From Haladaptatus sp. QDMS2 (GTDB lineage Archaea; Halobacteriota; Halobacteria; Halobacteriales; Halococcaceae), in assembly GCF_029338295.1 (NCBI RefSeq), contig NZ_CP119792.1:372001-436000 (forward strand): 64,000 bases of DNA, in the 5' to 3' direction. Under the pieces are notes generated by a model that had not been told where the DNA came from, made no database searches, and saw only the letters and a list, made by a program, of their open reading frames with translations. Shown piece by piece: positions 39,526-48,377 of the stretch. How positions within the stretch are numbered: the first letter of the stretch is position 1; each line of letters begins with the position of its first letter. Made by a program: the position numbers and the translations under genes.

Positions 39526-40131
39526 ATGCGAGATGGTCCTGTTAGTGACACGCAGCCTGAGCGCGCCGACCGGCGAGCGCGCCAAGACCCGAAGAGTTCT
39601 GCCAACCGATTGGTCGCCCGGCGCGACCCGGTCCCACAATCAGAGAGCGGGTTGCTCTCCCGGGATTACCAGCCCCGACACGGCGGTCCGGAACTCATCA
39701 CCTCCTGGCCCCTCGGCCCCGCGCCGGGGCAGACCGAACCGGGGAACGTCGATTGGGAGGTTACAGAATCGTCGTGGGTGCAACTCCAGCGCAACCTCAC
39801 GGTGAATCACTTTCTCGGCCCCATCGAGTACACCAAGATTTACGCCGGTGTCAGGGGGCGAGCGCGGGTCGAAGGTGGAGGGACGCTCTCGCTGCGACTC
39901 GAACCGCTCCACCTCGAAGGCGACGAGTACGAGACGACGATTACGCTCACGAACGTCGCGGACGAACCGTTCATGACGCCGATGGTGGAGTTCACGCCGG
40001 ATCGCCGCGATTACAGAGAGCACTCGTTCATCGGCCGCGAGATGTACGGCGGGTACGTCCTCTCGGCGAAGGTCGAGGACGGAATCGGCTACCTCGACCA
40101 GGGAACCGGCGTCCACCTCTGGAGTGAGTGA
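39526..40131 (+). CDS. Hypothetical beta-rich protein
   Basis: A 201-residue soluble protein. The first 50 residues are polar and Arg/Pro-rich; the remainder is strand-rich (ELITSWPLGP, GRARVEGGGTLSLRLEPL, YETTITLTNVADEPFMTPMVEF). No signal peptide. Its stop lies 2 nt before the ATG of the metallophosphoesterase-like gene, so they are likely cotranscribed. I do not recognise the family. Confidence 0.65.
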   Translation: MRDGPVSDTQPERADRRARQDPKSSANRLVARRDPVPQSESGLLSRDYQPRHGGPELITSWPLGPAPGQTEPGNVDWEVTESSWVQLQRNLTVNHFLGPIEYTKIYAGVRGRARVEGGGTLSLRLEPLHLEGDEYETTITLTNVADEPFMTPMVEFTPDRRDYREHSFIGREMYGGYVLSAKVEDGIGYLDQGTGVHLWSE

Positions 40132-40133
40132 CG

Positions 40134-40988
40134 ATGCAGACGATTGGCCTCCTCTACGACCTGCACATCTGTATCGGGCGGTACGAGTACGAAGACGAGC
40201 GCGTCCAACACGCCGCCATCGAGAAACTGAACGAGGTGGGCGTCGACTGGACGCTTGCCGGTGGCGACCTGCGACTGCTCTCGCCATGGGAGGAAGAGAC
40301 CGAGTGGGGCGAGTGGCACGGCGACCCCGACGACGCCTTCTACCCCAGTGAGTTCGGGCGGGCGAAGGAACTGTTGGACGACAAACTGGAGAGCGACTAC
40401 TACGTCATCCGCGGGAACAACGAGCGACCGATGAGCGCCTACCGAAAACACTTCCCCGAAGACGAGTTCCCGCTCTGGTTCCACTTCGAGGCGGATGGGG
40501 CGCGATACGTCTTCCTCGATTCCAACCCCCACGAGGGCTACCACCCACTCACGGAGATTCAGAACTTCGTGACGGCCCCGCAAATCTCCATGCTCGAACG
40601 GCTCATGGACGAAGACCCCGAGATTCCGACGTTCGTGTTCTGCCACGCGCCGCTGTGTAAGCACACCGAACTGGACGACAACTGGGAGACGAAATCGAAG
40701 CCGTACTTCTTCGTCCTCAACTACCAGGCGGTCCAGAGCGTGCTCGCCCGGGGCAACACCGTGCTTGTCAACACCGGCCACTACTACTACGACCACGGCC
40801 GCGGGAGCAAGGTCGAAAACGGCATCGAATTCGTCCTCGCACGCCACCTGAGCCACATGTCCGAGGAAGCCGATTACGGCGGCGACGTGCGCTGGATGAA
40901 CGTCGATACCGAGAACCGAACCGCCGAGGTCTGGTACTACGACGTCGGCGCGGACGAGGAAGGCATCCTGACCGAGACGAGCTGGTAA
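40134..40988 (+). CDS. Divergent metallophosphoesterase-like protein
   Basis: A 284-residue calcineurin-fold protein. The scaffold of the family is recognisable: DLHI (D9, H11), GGDLR (D45), RGNNE (94-97), CHAPL and NTGHYYYDH. Two catalytic signatures are altered: the GNH(D/E) histidine is Asn96, and the final GHxH is GHYYYDH. It may have a changed metal centre or act on an unusual substrate. I chose ATG 40134 rather than an in-frame GTG at 40128 that overlaps the upstream stop. The FAH-family gene follows 67 nt later. Confidence 0.75.
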   Translation: MQTIGLLYDLHICIGRYEYEDERVQHAAIEKLNEVGVDWTLAGGDLRLLSPWEEETEWGEWHGDPDDAFYPSEFGRAKELLDDKLESDYYVIRGNNERPMSAYRKHFPEDEFPLWFHFEADGARYVFLDSNPHEGYHPLTEIQNFVTAPQISMLERLMDEDPEIPTFVFCHAPLCKHTELDDNWETKSKPYFFVLNYQAVQSVLARGNTVLVNTGHYYYDHGRGSKVENGIEFVLARHLSHMSEEADYGGDVRWMNVDTENRTAEVWYYDVGADEEGILTETSW

Positions 40989-41002
40989 TTCGGCCACGCG
41001 AA

Positions 41003-41007
41003 TTTTT
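41003..41007 (+). terminator. T5 tract after metallophosphoesterase-like gene
   Basis: Five T residues 15 nt after the stop codon; candidate archaeal intrinsic terminator separating this gene from the FAH-family gene. Confidence 0.35.
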
Positions 41008-41055
41008 CCAGCCCACCCAAAGAGTATTGACCGTCCTACGTGATACTCAGTTGAG

Positions 41056-41790
41056 ATGCGAACAGTGAGATTTCGTGACCACACCGGTCACGTTCGGACT
41101 GGCGAGTGGACCGACCACGGCATTCGAACCGCGAGCAGAGAGTACGACCCCGAGTCGGTAGACATTCTGCCCCCCTGTGAACCGACGAAAATCGTCTGTC
41201 AGGCAGGCGGCTATCAGGACCACCGCGACGAGAGTGGCCGCGATATGCCAGCGCGCCCTGACTTCTTCCTCAAGGGGCCGAACACCGTCGCCGGCCACGA
41301 GGACGTCGTCGAACTGCCGCCCGGCAAGGAGACGGTTCACTTCGAGGCGGAGTTCGCCGTCGTCATCGACAAACAGTGCAAGGCCGTGAGCGAAGACGAG
41401 GCGATGGACTACGTGCGGGGCTTTACCTGCGTAAACGACATCTCGAATCGCGACGACCAGCGGGCGGAGCAAAACTGGGTGCGCGGGAAGGCGTTCGATT
41501 CCTCGCTGCCGATGGGGCCGGTGCTCGCCACGCCCGACGAGGTGCCCGCGGACGCCCGCCTCCAGTTGCGACAGAACGGTGAAGTGAAACAGGAGACGAC
41601 CCGCGACATGCTCATCTTCACCGTCCCGGAACTCATCGCGGAGATAACCAAACTCATCACGCTCGAACCCGGCGACGTCATCGCGACAGGGACGCCGTTT
41701 GGCCCCGGCCCGCTCGCAGACGGTGACGTGGTCGAAGTCGAGTTCGAGGGCGTCGGCACGCTCACGAACTACGTCGAATCCCAGAACTGA
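41056..41790 (+). CDS. Fumarylacetoacetate hydrolase (FAH) family protein
   Basis: A 244-residue enzyme with the C-terminal FAH fold. The metal ligands are E97 and E99 in HFEAEFAVV, with ND in CVNDISNRDDQ, and the conserved PELI, TGTP and LADGD segments follow. In sugar-acid pathways, members act as keto-deoxy-sugar-acid dehydratases or 2,4-diketo-acid hydrolases. The setting here, next to dehydratase-like genes, fits such a role, but the precise reaction is not decided by sequence. Confidence 0.9.
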   Translation: MRTVRFRDHTGHVRTGEWTDHGIRTASREYDPESVDILPPCEPTKIVCQAGGYQDHRDESGRDMPARPDFFLKGPNTVAGHEDVVELPPGKETVHFEAEFAVVIDKQCKAVSEDEAMDYVRGFTCVNDISNRDDQRAEQNWVRGKAFDSSLPMGPVLATPDEVPADARLQLRQNGEVKQETTRDMLIFTVPELIAEITKLITLEPGDVIATGTPFGPGPLADGDVVEVEFEGVGTLTNYVESQN

Positions 41791-41828
41791 ACGGTCGAAA
41801 GCGGACGTACGGGGACGATTGTACCCGG

Positions 41829-42813
41829 TCAGTACGTCGCTTCGATCAAGCCTTTCATGTAGCCGATGGCGAACAGCCGACCCTTCGACTCGTAGCCAGC
41901 GGACTCGTTCTTTTCACCGGACATCGTTGGGACGTGGTCCGGACGAGCTGGGCCGTCGAATCCGATGTCGCGGTAGGCCTCCATCGCCGCGTGCATGTTC
42001 GTCGGGCCGTCGTCCTGCCAGACCTCGACGAGGGTCTCTGCGTCGCCCTTGATGTCGCGGAAGTGGACGAACGAGATGTCGTCGCCGAAGTGGCGAATCG
42101 TCTCTGGGATGTCCGCGCCCATGGCGACGAAGTTCCCCTGACAGAAGTTCACGCTGTTCGCCTCGCTCGGGTAGATGTCGAGCATGCGGTCGTACGCCTC
42201 GACGCTCGTCATGATGCGGGGCATCCCACGGACGGGGCTGAGCGGCGGGTCGTCGGGGTGCATCGAGAGACGCACGCCCGCGTCCTCCGCGACGGGGACG
42301 GCACGTTCGAGGAAGTATTCGAGGTTCTCCCAGAGGTCCTCCTCGGTGACGCCGTCGTAGGGAACCGGCGGGCCACGTTGCATCTGTTCGTGATCGTAGG
42401 CGGTGGTCCACGACCCGCCGCGGGTCGGGAAGGTCGTCGTCGTGCGAAGCCACCAGAAGTGGGTCATCCAACTGTAACAGAGAATGGGAATGTCGAGTTG
42501 CCCCATCGTCTCGACGAACTCACAGAAGCGGTCGATTTCCTCGTCGCGCCCGTCGAGGCCGAGCCGCGTCGTGTCCGTGAGCGGCGTCCCCGCCTCGATG
42601 ACGCCCACGTCGAGGCCGGTCTCCTCGAACGAATTTTTCAGCCGGAGGAGGTCGTCGAACTCCCACGGCGTGTCGCCGCGTCGTCCGTTTTCGACCTGAC
42701 TCATGTAGGGATGGATGACTGCCTGTTCGACGCCGATTTCTGCGGCGAGGTCCCACCGCTCGTCACGCTTCGCTGGAAGCGCCAGTGCTGTCTTGATAGT
42801 CCTTCAACTCCAC
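41829..42813 (-). CDS. Mannonate dehydratase-like protein with apparent frameshift near the 5' end
   Basis: The main frame (from ATG 42704) encodes 291 residues of a UxuA-type TIM barrel: WEFDDLLRLKN, CYSWMTHFWW, LSMHPDDPP, NFCQGNF, FVHFRDIKG. It lacks the first strand. The same frame stays open to 42803 and encodes a clearly conserved N-terminus (TALALPAKRDERWDLA, then GVEQAVIHPY) but has no start codon. Another frame has GTG at 42813 (VELK), 24-27 nt after a TATA-like element. Removing one G of the GG at 42801-42802 joins the two. So this is either a real frameshifted gene or a sequence error. Expected reaction: D-mannonate to 2-keto-3-deoxygluconate. Confidence 0.8.
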
Positions 42814-42836
42814 TGACACCGACGGGAGTGTGGTAG

Positions 42837-42844
42837 ATTATTGT
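42837..42844 (-). promoter_or_regulatory. TATA-like element for mannonate dehydratase gene
   Basis: On the minus strand AATAATC-like sequence is centred about 27 nt before the GTG at 42813, the distance expected for a leaderless start. It supports 42813 as the original translation start rather than ATG 42704. Confidence 0.45.
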
Positions 42845-42868
42845 TTCGGCGAGCGAGGCGGAACAACG

Positions 42869-42876
42869 CTTAATAC
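42869..42876 (+). promoter_or_regulatory. TATA box for PIG-L gene
   Basis: CTTAATAC is centred about 25 nt before the ATG at 42898, fitting leaderless transcription. It is back-to-back with the promoter of the divergent mannonate dehydratase gene. Confidence 0.55.
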
Positions 42877-42897
42877 GCCGTTGGGTGATGCAAACGC

Positions 42898-43599
42898 ATG
42901 CACCTGTTAGCGATAGTTGCGCATCCAGACGATGCGGACATCTTCTGTGGAGGAACCCTCGCGAAACACGCTGCCCGCGGCGACGAGGTTACCATCGCCT
43001 ACATGACGCGGGGAGAGTACGGCGGGTTCGACACGACGGAGGCTGAAGTTGCGGAAACGCGCGAAGCGGAGGCGCTCGCGGCCGCGGAGACGCTCGGCGC
43101 AAGCGCAACCTTCCTCGGATTCGAAGACGGGCGGGTGACCTACTCGCTCGAAAATCGACTTCGCATGGTCGAGACGATTCGCGAGCACCGCCCGGACCTC
43201 GTCCTCACCCACTTTCGCGACGACATGCACCCAGACCACCGCGCGACGTCGCGCCTCGTCACCGACGCCTACTACATGGCGGCGTTACCATTGGTCGAGA
43301 CGGACCACGACCCGTGGGAACCGGACAACGTCTACTACTTCGGCAAGCCAACCTCGTCGTTCGAACCCGACGTCGCCGTGGACATCACCGAGTTTCAATC
43401 CCAGAAGGAAGAGGCGATTCTCGAGCACGAATCGCAGGTCGAGTGGCTCGCCGCCCACGGTGGCATCGACGCCGAGTTCGAGGGGCTCGTAGAGGACACA
43501 CGGGCAAGTGCACGGACCTTTGGCCGCGTTCACGGCGCGGGGTACGCAGAGGGGTTCTCGTCGCTGCACAAATCGGCCAGACAGTTCCTCGGCGAGTAG
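42898..43599 (+). CDS. PIG-L (LmbE-like) deacetylase
   Basis: A 233-residue enzyme with the PIG-L zinc motif AHPDD (H9-D12) and the second metal motif HPDH (111-114). Family members deacetylate N-acetylglucosamine-containing conjugates. No signal peptide. In this locus it could remove N-acetyl groups from amino-sugar units of imported oligosaccharides (inference). It is transcribed alone, divergent from the mannonate dehydratase-like gene. Confidence 0.9.
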   Translation: MHLLAIVAHPDDADIFCGGTLAKHAARGDEVTIAYMTRGEYGGFDTTEAEVAETREAEALAAAETLGASATFLGFEDGRVTYSLENRLRMVETIREHRPDLVLTHFRDDMHPDHRATSRLVTDAYYMAALPLVETDHDPWEPDNVYYFGKPTSSFEPDVAVDITEFQSQKEEAILEHESQVEWLAAHGGIDAEFEGLVEDTRASARTFGRVHGAGYAEGFSSLHKSARQFLGE

Positions 43600-43985
43600 C
43601 ATAGAATATGGCCAACAACACACAACAGAGTTGTCGTTGTTGACACGGACTGATTGTCAGTTCAGAAAATGAGGAGAACGTGAAAGACCAGTTTTCGTCG
43701 TGTTGACGTTGAGCCAAACTTAGACATGACGGAGGTTTTTCGAAGAATCGAGAACAGAAGCGAATGAAAATTATTTAACATGCGGATAGTGTGTCACTCT
43801 TGCCTGGTTCGAGAATTGATGTGAAAACACGAGAGGAGTGTATTAATAGCACAATTCTCGAAGGTAGTGAAGGGTCCATGCCAGTGAGAACCTTCGGGGT
43901 GTCAAACCGGATGGTCACCACCCCGAGAGGGCAGTCCTCGCGCGACCGGAATCGAATGCGTCGGTGTGCGTCGCCAGATTGACTC
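43600..43985. other. AT-rich intergenic region with long-spacer inverted repeat
   Basis: 386 nt between convergent genes. It has an 11-bp perfect inverted repeat, TTCGAGAATTG at 43808-43818 and its complement at 43852-43862, with a 33-nt spacer. Local composition is AT-richer than the flanks. A short open frame (43791-43982) has no recognisable features. Convergent gene ends need a terminator region, but a long-spacer dyad of this kind may instead be a small RNA hairpin or remnant of a mobile element. Confidence 0.4.
43808..43862. repeat. 11-bp inverted repeat, 33-nt spacer
   Basis: Arms TTCGAGAATTG and CAATTCTCGAA are perfectly complementary. Lying between converging genes, the structure could form a stem-loop in either transcript. 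Confidence 0.5.
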
Positions 43986-45191
43986 TCAGAGGTGGTGAGA
44001 GAGGCGGTCTGCGACGTATTCGGCCTCCTCGTCCGTGAGACACATCGGATTGATGGTGAACGCGGCGTCGGCAAGGGAGTCAGCGCCGACGAAAATTCGC
44101 GGCGTTTCACGACGGAGCGCGCTTACAAGGTCTGTGGCGTCCGTTTCCGCACTCGAGGCATCGACAGTAACGAGAATTTCGGGGGCGACGGCCACTTTCT
44201 GCCCGCCAGTCACCTCGTAGGTAACACCGTCGAGGGTGTCGAGGGTCTCGGTGAAGATGTCGATGCGGGCGTTCCACTCCCGTTGGAGTTCGGCCGTGTC
44301 CTCCTCCATGAACAGCTCTAGCGCCCGAATGAGTCCGACGAGTTCCTCCTTCCCAACTTTGAGCGAGCGCCCGATTCCCTGGCGTGGGACTCCGTATAGT
44401 TTCATACGGTTTATCAAGTCAGTTGGCGGTTCCCAGACTTCGGCTGCGGCATGCATGTCCAGGTGTTGGAGGGCAGCCGATTCGATGAGGGCTGCCCGAC
44501 CAGCGAGGATGCCTGTCGACTGCGGGCCGCGAATCGCCTTCCCCCCACTGAAGACGACCAGGTCCGCCCCGAGGTCGACGAACCGCGAGAGGTTGCGCTT
44601 TGGCGGGAGTTCGGCCGCTGCGTCCACGATGACCGGCACATCGTGGTCGTGAGCGATTTCGACCACCGTTTCGAGGTCTGGCGTGGTGTACTCCTTCTGG
44701 ACGTAGGCGACCGCAGCAGTGTCCTCACCGATGGCGGCTTCGATTTCCCACGGTTCGGTATTCGCAGCCCCCGTCCCCAGGTAGTGGTCGTTCGTCCCGA
44801 CGTCCACGATGGTCGCCCCAGCAGCCCGGAGCGCGTGGTCGTAGCCGGTTCGATGGGTGCGCGGCATCACGATTTCGTCGGCAACACCCGTCGTGTCCGG
44901 GAGCTGGGCCATGACGCCGAGGTCGTCGCCTGCGATACAGGCCGCCGCGCCGAGCAACATCGCCGCAGACGCGCCGCTCGCGACGTATCCCGCCTCCGCA
45001 TTCGTACACTCCTGGATGAGCGTACTCGCTCGGGCTTGCAAATCCGAGATGCGAACGAAGTCTTCGGCGGCACGGGCCATCGCCTCAACTGCCTCCGGGC
45101 GAATTCGGCTGCCGCCGATGCGCGTTTTCGTGCCAGTGGCGTTTACGACACGGGGGACGCCGAGGTCGTCGTAGATAGAAGTTCCTGACAT
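43986..45191 (-). CDS. SelA-like PLP-dependent enzyme
   Basis: A 401-residue fold-type I PLP enzyme with PRVVNATG at the N-terminus, VDAAAELPP for the cofactor Asp, and the Schiff-base lysine in VVFSGGKAIRGPQ (Lys218). This is the SelA/DgaE-like group, which includes L-seryl-tRNA(Sec) selenium transferase and D-glucosaminate-6-phosphate ammonia-lyase. No selenocysteine genes are visible, so an amino-sugar-acid lyase role is more plausible in this setting (inference). I chose ATG 45191; a GTG three codons upstream is also in frame. Confidence 0.85.
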   Translation of the reverse strand: MSGTSIYDDLGVPRVVNATGTKTRIGGSRIRPEAVEAMARAAEDFVRISDLQARASTLIQECTNAEAGYVASGASAAMLLGAAACIAGDDLGVMAQLPDTTGVADEIVMPRTHRTGYDHALRAAGATIVDVGTNDHYLGTGAANTEPWEIEAAIGEDTAAVAYVQKEYTTPDLETVVEIAHDHDVPVIVDAAAELPPKRNLSRFVDLGADLVVFSGGKAIRGPQSTGILAGRAALIESAALQHLDMHAAAEVWEPPTDLINRMKLYGVPRQGIGRSLKVGKEELVGLIRALELFMEEDTAELQREWNARIDIFTETLDTLDGVTYEVTGGQKVAVAPEILVTVDASSAETDATDLVSALRRETPRIFVGADSLADAAFTINPMCLTDEEAEYVADRLSHHL

Positions 45192-45513
45192 GGAGTTCAC
45201 ATCTTACGGTCACGGGCGGTCCCGATAAGTTCGGGGGTCGTGGGCGATCCCGACCATCAATGAGTGGTGGTGTCTACGAGCCCACGGGACAGTTCACAAA
45301 TGTATCAGTCCGAACCGGCAACCGGTGCCGCCTCATTCGCCAAACCAGCATATTGCGGCGACGGCCACTGGACTTATGCATACCATAGTAAAATAAGTAG
45401 AATCAGTACTGAACTCCAATGGATATGGAACGCGTCGAAAAACTGGGAAGGGCTTTCCGCCAGAGGGGCGGCGGAAAAACGTCTGTTTTGAGACATATTC
45501 TCGGTGGGAACTG
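45192..45513. other. 322-nt divergent intergenic region
   Basis: Between the divergent SelA-like and phosphodiesterase-like genes. It contains a GC-rich stem (about 45454-45476) and AT-rich patches near 45385-45400 and 45489-45500 that could be promoter elements. No gene is supported. Confidence 0.5.
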
Positions 45514-47148
45514 ATGACGGGCAACGTAGATGTCCTGTTGATCGGTATCGATGCTGGATGTCTCCCCGTATTCGAGCGGTTGTACGAGGATGACGTCATT
45601 CCGAACATACAATCTATCTGTGAGGAAGGGGCCGCAGCACCGCTCGAATCACAGATTCCACCCTGGACTCCGAGCGCCTGGCCGTCGATGTACACCGGCG
45701 TCAACCCCGGAAAGCACGGCGTCTGTGGCTTCGTCACCTACGACGGTTACGACTTCCGCGTGGTCAGCGGAACAGATGTAGAAGAGCTGTCACTCTGGTC
45801 GCTCCTCGACCAGCACGAAAAGAGCAGCGTCGTGGTCAACGTTCCGGTGACCCACCCGCCAGAGGAATTCGACGGGGCGCTCATTCCTGGATTCATCGGG
45901 CCGGAGAACCCGAAGTGTCACCCAGAGGGACTGCTCGACGAGGTACGAGACGCCATCGGCGAGTACAAAGTCTATCCATCCTACGCGCGCGACGATTCTA
46001 CCTTTAGCGACGCGCAGAAGATGGAAGAGTACACTTCACTCGTCCGGATGCGCGGCGAGGCGTTTCGCTACCTCGCAGACAAGCACGAACCCGACTTTGG
46101 CTTCGTCCAGTTCCAGAAACCGGACACCGTCTTCCACGAATTCGAAGGCGACTGGGACAAGGTCCGAACCGTCTACGAGGAGACCGACCGCCAGATTGGC
46201 AAGGTTCTCGAGGCGTGTGAACCGAACACTGTGTTCATCGCGAGCGACCACGGGATGGGTCCCTACGACAAGTACGAGTTCCGCGTAAACGAGTTCCTGC
46301 GCGACGAGGGCTACGTGAAATCGCGGAAGGGCGGCAAGGGGATGCCGTCGTGGAATCCGATTCAGGAGGAACTGCGCTCTGGCAAAGACACCCGGACGTG
46401 GGAGCCAAACACCCTTGAACGCGCCGCGGCGACCGTCGCGAGATTCGGCCTCACCGCCTCGAAGATTCGTGCCGGCCTTGAAAAGGTCGGCCTCGCGGAA
46501 ATCGCAAAACAGTACGCCCCGAAGAACGTCGCCCGGACCGCGAACGAACAGGTCGACTTCCCGAAATCGACTGCATACATGCGCGCTCGCACCGAGCTTG
46601 GCGTCCGCATCAACCTGGAAGGCAGGGACCCAGCCGGCGTCGTCCCACAGGAAAACTACGACGAGGTGCGCGAAGAGTTAATCGAGAAACTCAGTGCGGT
46701 CAGAACCCCAGACGACGAACCTGTCTTCGGCGAAGTCGCGCCCCGAGAGAAGTACTTCCACGGGAAGAACGCGGACAACGCCCCCGACATCGTGACGATT
46801 CCGAACGACATGGGTCATTTCCTGTCCGCCCAGTTGCTCGGAGACTACTTCGCTCCGCCGACCGAACCGTGGAATCACAAGATGGACGGTATCGTCGCCG
46901 CGAAAGGTGCGGGAATCGACGTCGACGCCATGCCCGCCCGGGCCCACCTCTTCGACGTGGCTCCGACCATCATGTCCGCGCTGGGCGTCCCCTACAGCGA
47001 CCGAATGGACGGCACCGTAATTCCCGTCGTCCCCGACGTCGGTTCGGAGACGTATCCGGAGTACGACGAACAGGCCGAAGCCGCGGTGAGCGACCAGGAG
47101 GAAGCCGACGTAGAAGAGCGGTTGGCTGACCTCGGCTACATGCAGTGA
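45514..47148 (+). CDS. Type I phosphodiesterase / alkaline-phosphatase-superfamily hydrolase
   Basis: A 544-residue protein with the metal Asp in LIGIDAG (D13), a Thr nucleophile candidate in PPWTPSAWPSMYTG (T52) and the second metal site in IASDHGMG. This is the nucleotide-pyrophosphatase/phosphodiesterase-like group, not a sulfatase, since the CxPxR motif is absent. The substrate may be a phosphodiester in a glycoconjugate or polymer. No signal peptide. It is the last catabolic-type gene before the replication region and is convergent with the parA operon. Confidence 0.85.
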   Translation: MTGNVDVLLIGIDAGCLPVFERLYEDDVIPNIQSICEEGAAAPLESQIPPWTPSAWPSMYTGVNPGKHGVCGFVTYDGYDFRVVSGTDVEELSLWSLLDQHEKSSVVVNVPVTHPPEEFDGALIPGFIGPENPKCHPEGLLDEVRDAIGEYKVYPSYARDDSTFSDAQKMEEYTSLVRMRGEAFRYLADKHEPDFGFVQFQKPDTVFHEFEGDWDKVRTVYEETDRQIGKVLEACEPNTVFIASDHGMGPYDKYEFRVNEFLRDEGYVKSRKGGKGMPSWNPIQEELRSGKDTRTWEPNTLERAAATVARFGLTASKIRAGLEKVGLAEIAKQYAPKNVARTANEQVDFPKSTAYMRARTELGVRINLEGRDPAGVVPQENYDEVREELIEKLSAVRTPDDEPVFGEVAPREKYFHGKNADNAPDIVTIPNDMGHFLSAQLLGDYFAPPTEPWNHKMDGIVAAKGAGIDVDAMPARAHLFDVAPTIMSALGVPYSDRMDGTVIPVVPDVGSETYPEYDEQAEAAVSDQEEADVEERLADLGYMQ

Positions 47149-47161
47149 GCCGATCTCAACG

Positions 47162-47166
47162 TTTTT
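47162..47166 (+). terminator. T5 tract after phosphodiesterase-like gene
   Basis: Five T residues 13 nt after the stop codon, between convergent genes; candidate archaeal intrinsic terminator. Confidence 0.35.
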
Positions 47167-47196
47167 CGAACAGGCGGTAGAATTCTTCGAGCCGAT

Positions 47197-47586
47197 TTAG
47201 AGGTCTTCGAGCAGCGCCTTGATATCTGCCGCAGACGCCCCATCGAGCGTCTCGATGCCATACTGGATAAGCAGCGGGAAGAAATGGCGGTTCTTCTCGA
47301 AGTCCGCATCGAACTCGTATTCGTACTGCGCCTTCGCTACTGTGTACACCCGTTCGAGTTCCTTCTTCTGACTCTCTGGAAGGTACATGTAGGTCCCAAC
47401 CTGTTCTTCCTTCACCGAACTCTGTTCGGGGACAGCCGTCTCGTCCGGTTTTGACGGTTCGGCCGGTTCGGACTGATTTGCGGCGTCGTCCGTTTCGCCC
47501 TCTTCGTCCGGTTCGACCGTCTGAACTCGCTCTTTGGCCGCTCTGCGCCGCGTCCTGAGTCGGTTCGCCCGGCTGTCATCGCTCAT
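47197..47586 (-). CDS. Small partner protein of ParA, candidate centromere-binding protein
   Basis: A 129-residue protein with a basic N-terminus (about 8-20), a long acidic low-complexity middle (about 25-60) and a compact C-terminal domain (YMYLPESQKKELERVYTVAKAQYEYEF). Its ATG overlaps the parA stop by 4 nt. This position and shape match the second genes of haloarchaeal parA operons, which may replace ParB. No helix-turn-helix is obvious by eye. Binding to the nearby iterons is inference. Confidence 0.7.
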   Translation of the reverse strand: MSDDSRANRLRTRRRAAKERVQTVEPDEEGETDDAANQSEPAEPSKPDETAVPEQSSVKEEQVGTYMYLPESQKKELERVYTVAKAQYEYEFDADFEKNRHFFPLLIQYGIETLDGASAADIKALLEDL

Positions 47587-48377
47587 GCTTTGACCTCCAC
47601 GAAGCCATACTCTTCGTCGAGACCCTCTGCGACGGCGAGGAATGCGTCGAACATGTCGCTCTCAGGGTTGTACTCGATGAGCGAGACACCGGATTCGAGC
47701 GCCTTCTGGACGTCTGCCCGCTCGCGGACCTCGTAAACCGGGATGTCCGGGAACGCGGCGTTGATCCACTCGACCATCTCGTTTGCCTGGTTCTTGCGCA
47801 CGTCGATGCGGTTGATGACGACGCCGCGTTCGACGATGTCGATTTCGTAGTCGAGTTCGAGCGCTTCGACGTGGTCGAACAGGAGTTCGAACGCCCGCTT
47901 GCTCGTGGACTCTGCGAGCGCCGGGATGAGGACGTTCTGCGTGGCGTAGAGGGCGTTGTCCATCAGGTTGCCGAGGTTCGGCGGGCAGTCGACGATGATG
48001 TAGTCGTAGTCCTCCTCTACGGCCTCGAGCAGGAGGTCTAACTGCTCGCCACTTCGTCGCGACAGGGTGAGCTCCGGCTCTGCGGCCGTCATGTCGATGT
48101 TCGACGGGATGACGTCCATCTCCGGGTGCTCGCGGATGATGTCGTTGATGACCTCGCGCTGTTCTGGGTTAGTGAGGCAGTCGAAGAGCGTCGGTGGTTC
48201 GTCCTCGTAAGCCTCCATCAGGCCGAGATTCTCGGTCGCGTTCCCCTGTGGGTCTAAGTCCACGAACAGGACGTCGTGGCCGCGGTGGTTCAGCGCGCCC
48301 GCGACGTTGATAGCCACGGTCGTCTTGCCCACACCGCCTTTTTGATTTGAGACGCAGAGTTTGGCCGGGTTGCTCAT
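47583..48377 (-). CDS. parA: ParA-family partition ATPase
   Basis: A 264-residue ParA/Soj-type ATPase with the deviant Walker A KGGVGKTT (13-20), the switch I region DLDPQGNAT, and Walker B IIVDCPP. It drives segregation of the replicon. It is a two-gene operon with the 129-residue protein overlapping its end. ATG 48377 is supported by a TATA box at 48401-48409 on the minus strand, with an 18-nt inverted repeat between the TATA box and start that should be the autoregulatory operator. Confidence 0.93.
   Translation of the reverse strand: MSNPAKLCVSNQKGGVGKTTVAINVAGALNHRGHDVLFVDLDPQGNATENLGLMEAYEDEPPTLFDCLTNPEQREVINDIIREHPEMDVIPSNIDMTAAEPELTLSRRSGEQLDLLLEAVEEDYDYIIVDCPPNLGNLMDNALYATQNVLIPALAESTSKRAFELLFDHVEALELDYEIDIVERGVVINRIDVRKNQANEMVEWINAAFPDIPVYEVRERADVQKALESGVSLIEYNPESDMFDAFLAVAEGLDEEYGFVEVKA

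Noticed and set aside
43791-43982. 63-codon frame in the spacer before the SelA-like gene
   Set aside because: Overlaps the inverted repeat, no domain or promoter.
45514-47148. Third sulfatase
   Set aside because: Has the alkaline-phosphatase superfamily fold but a Thr-type nucleophile region and no CxPxR or SxPxR motif.
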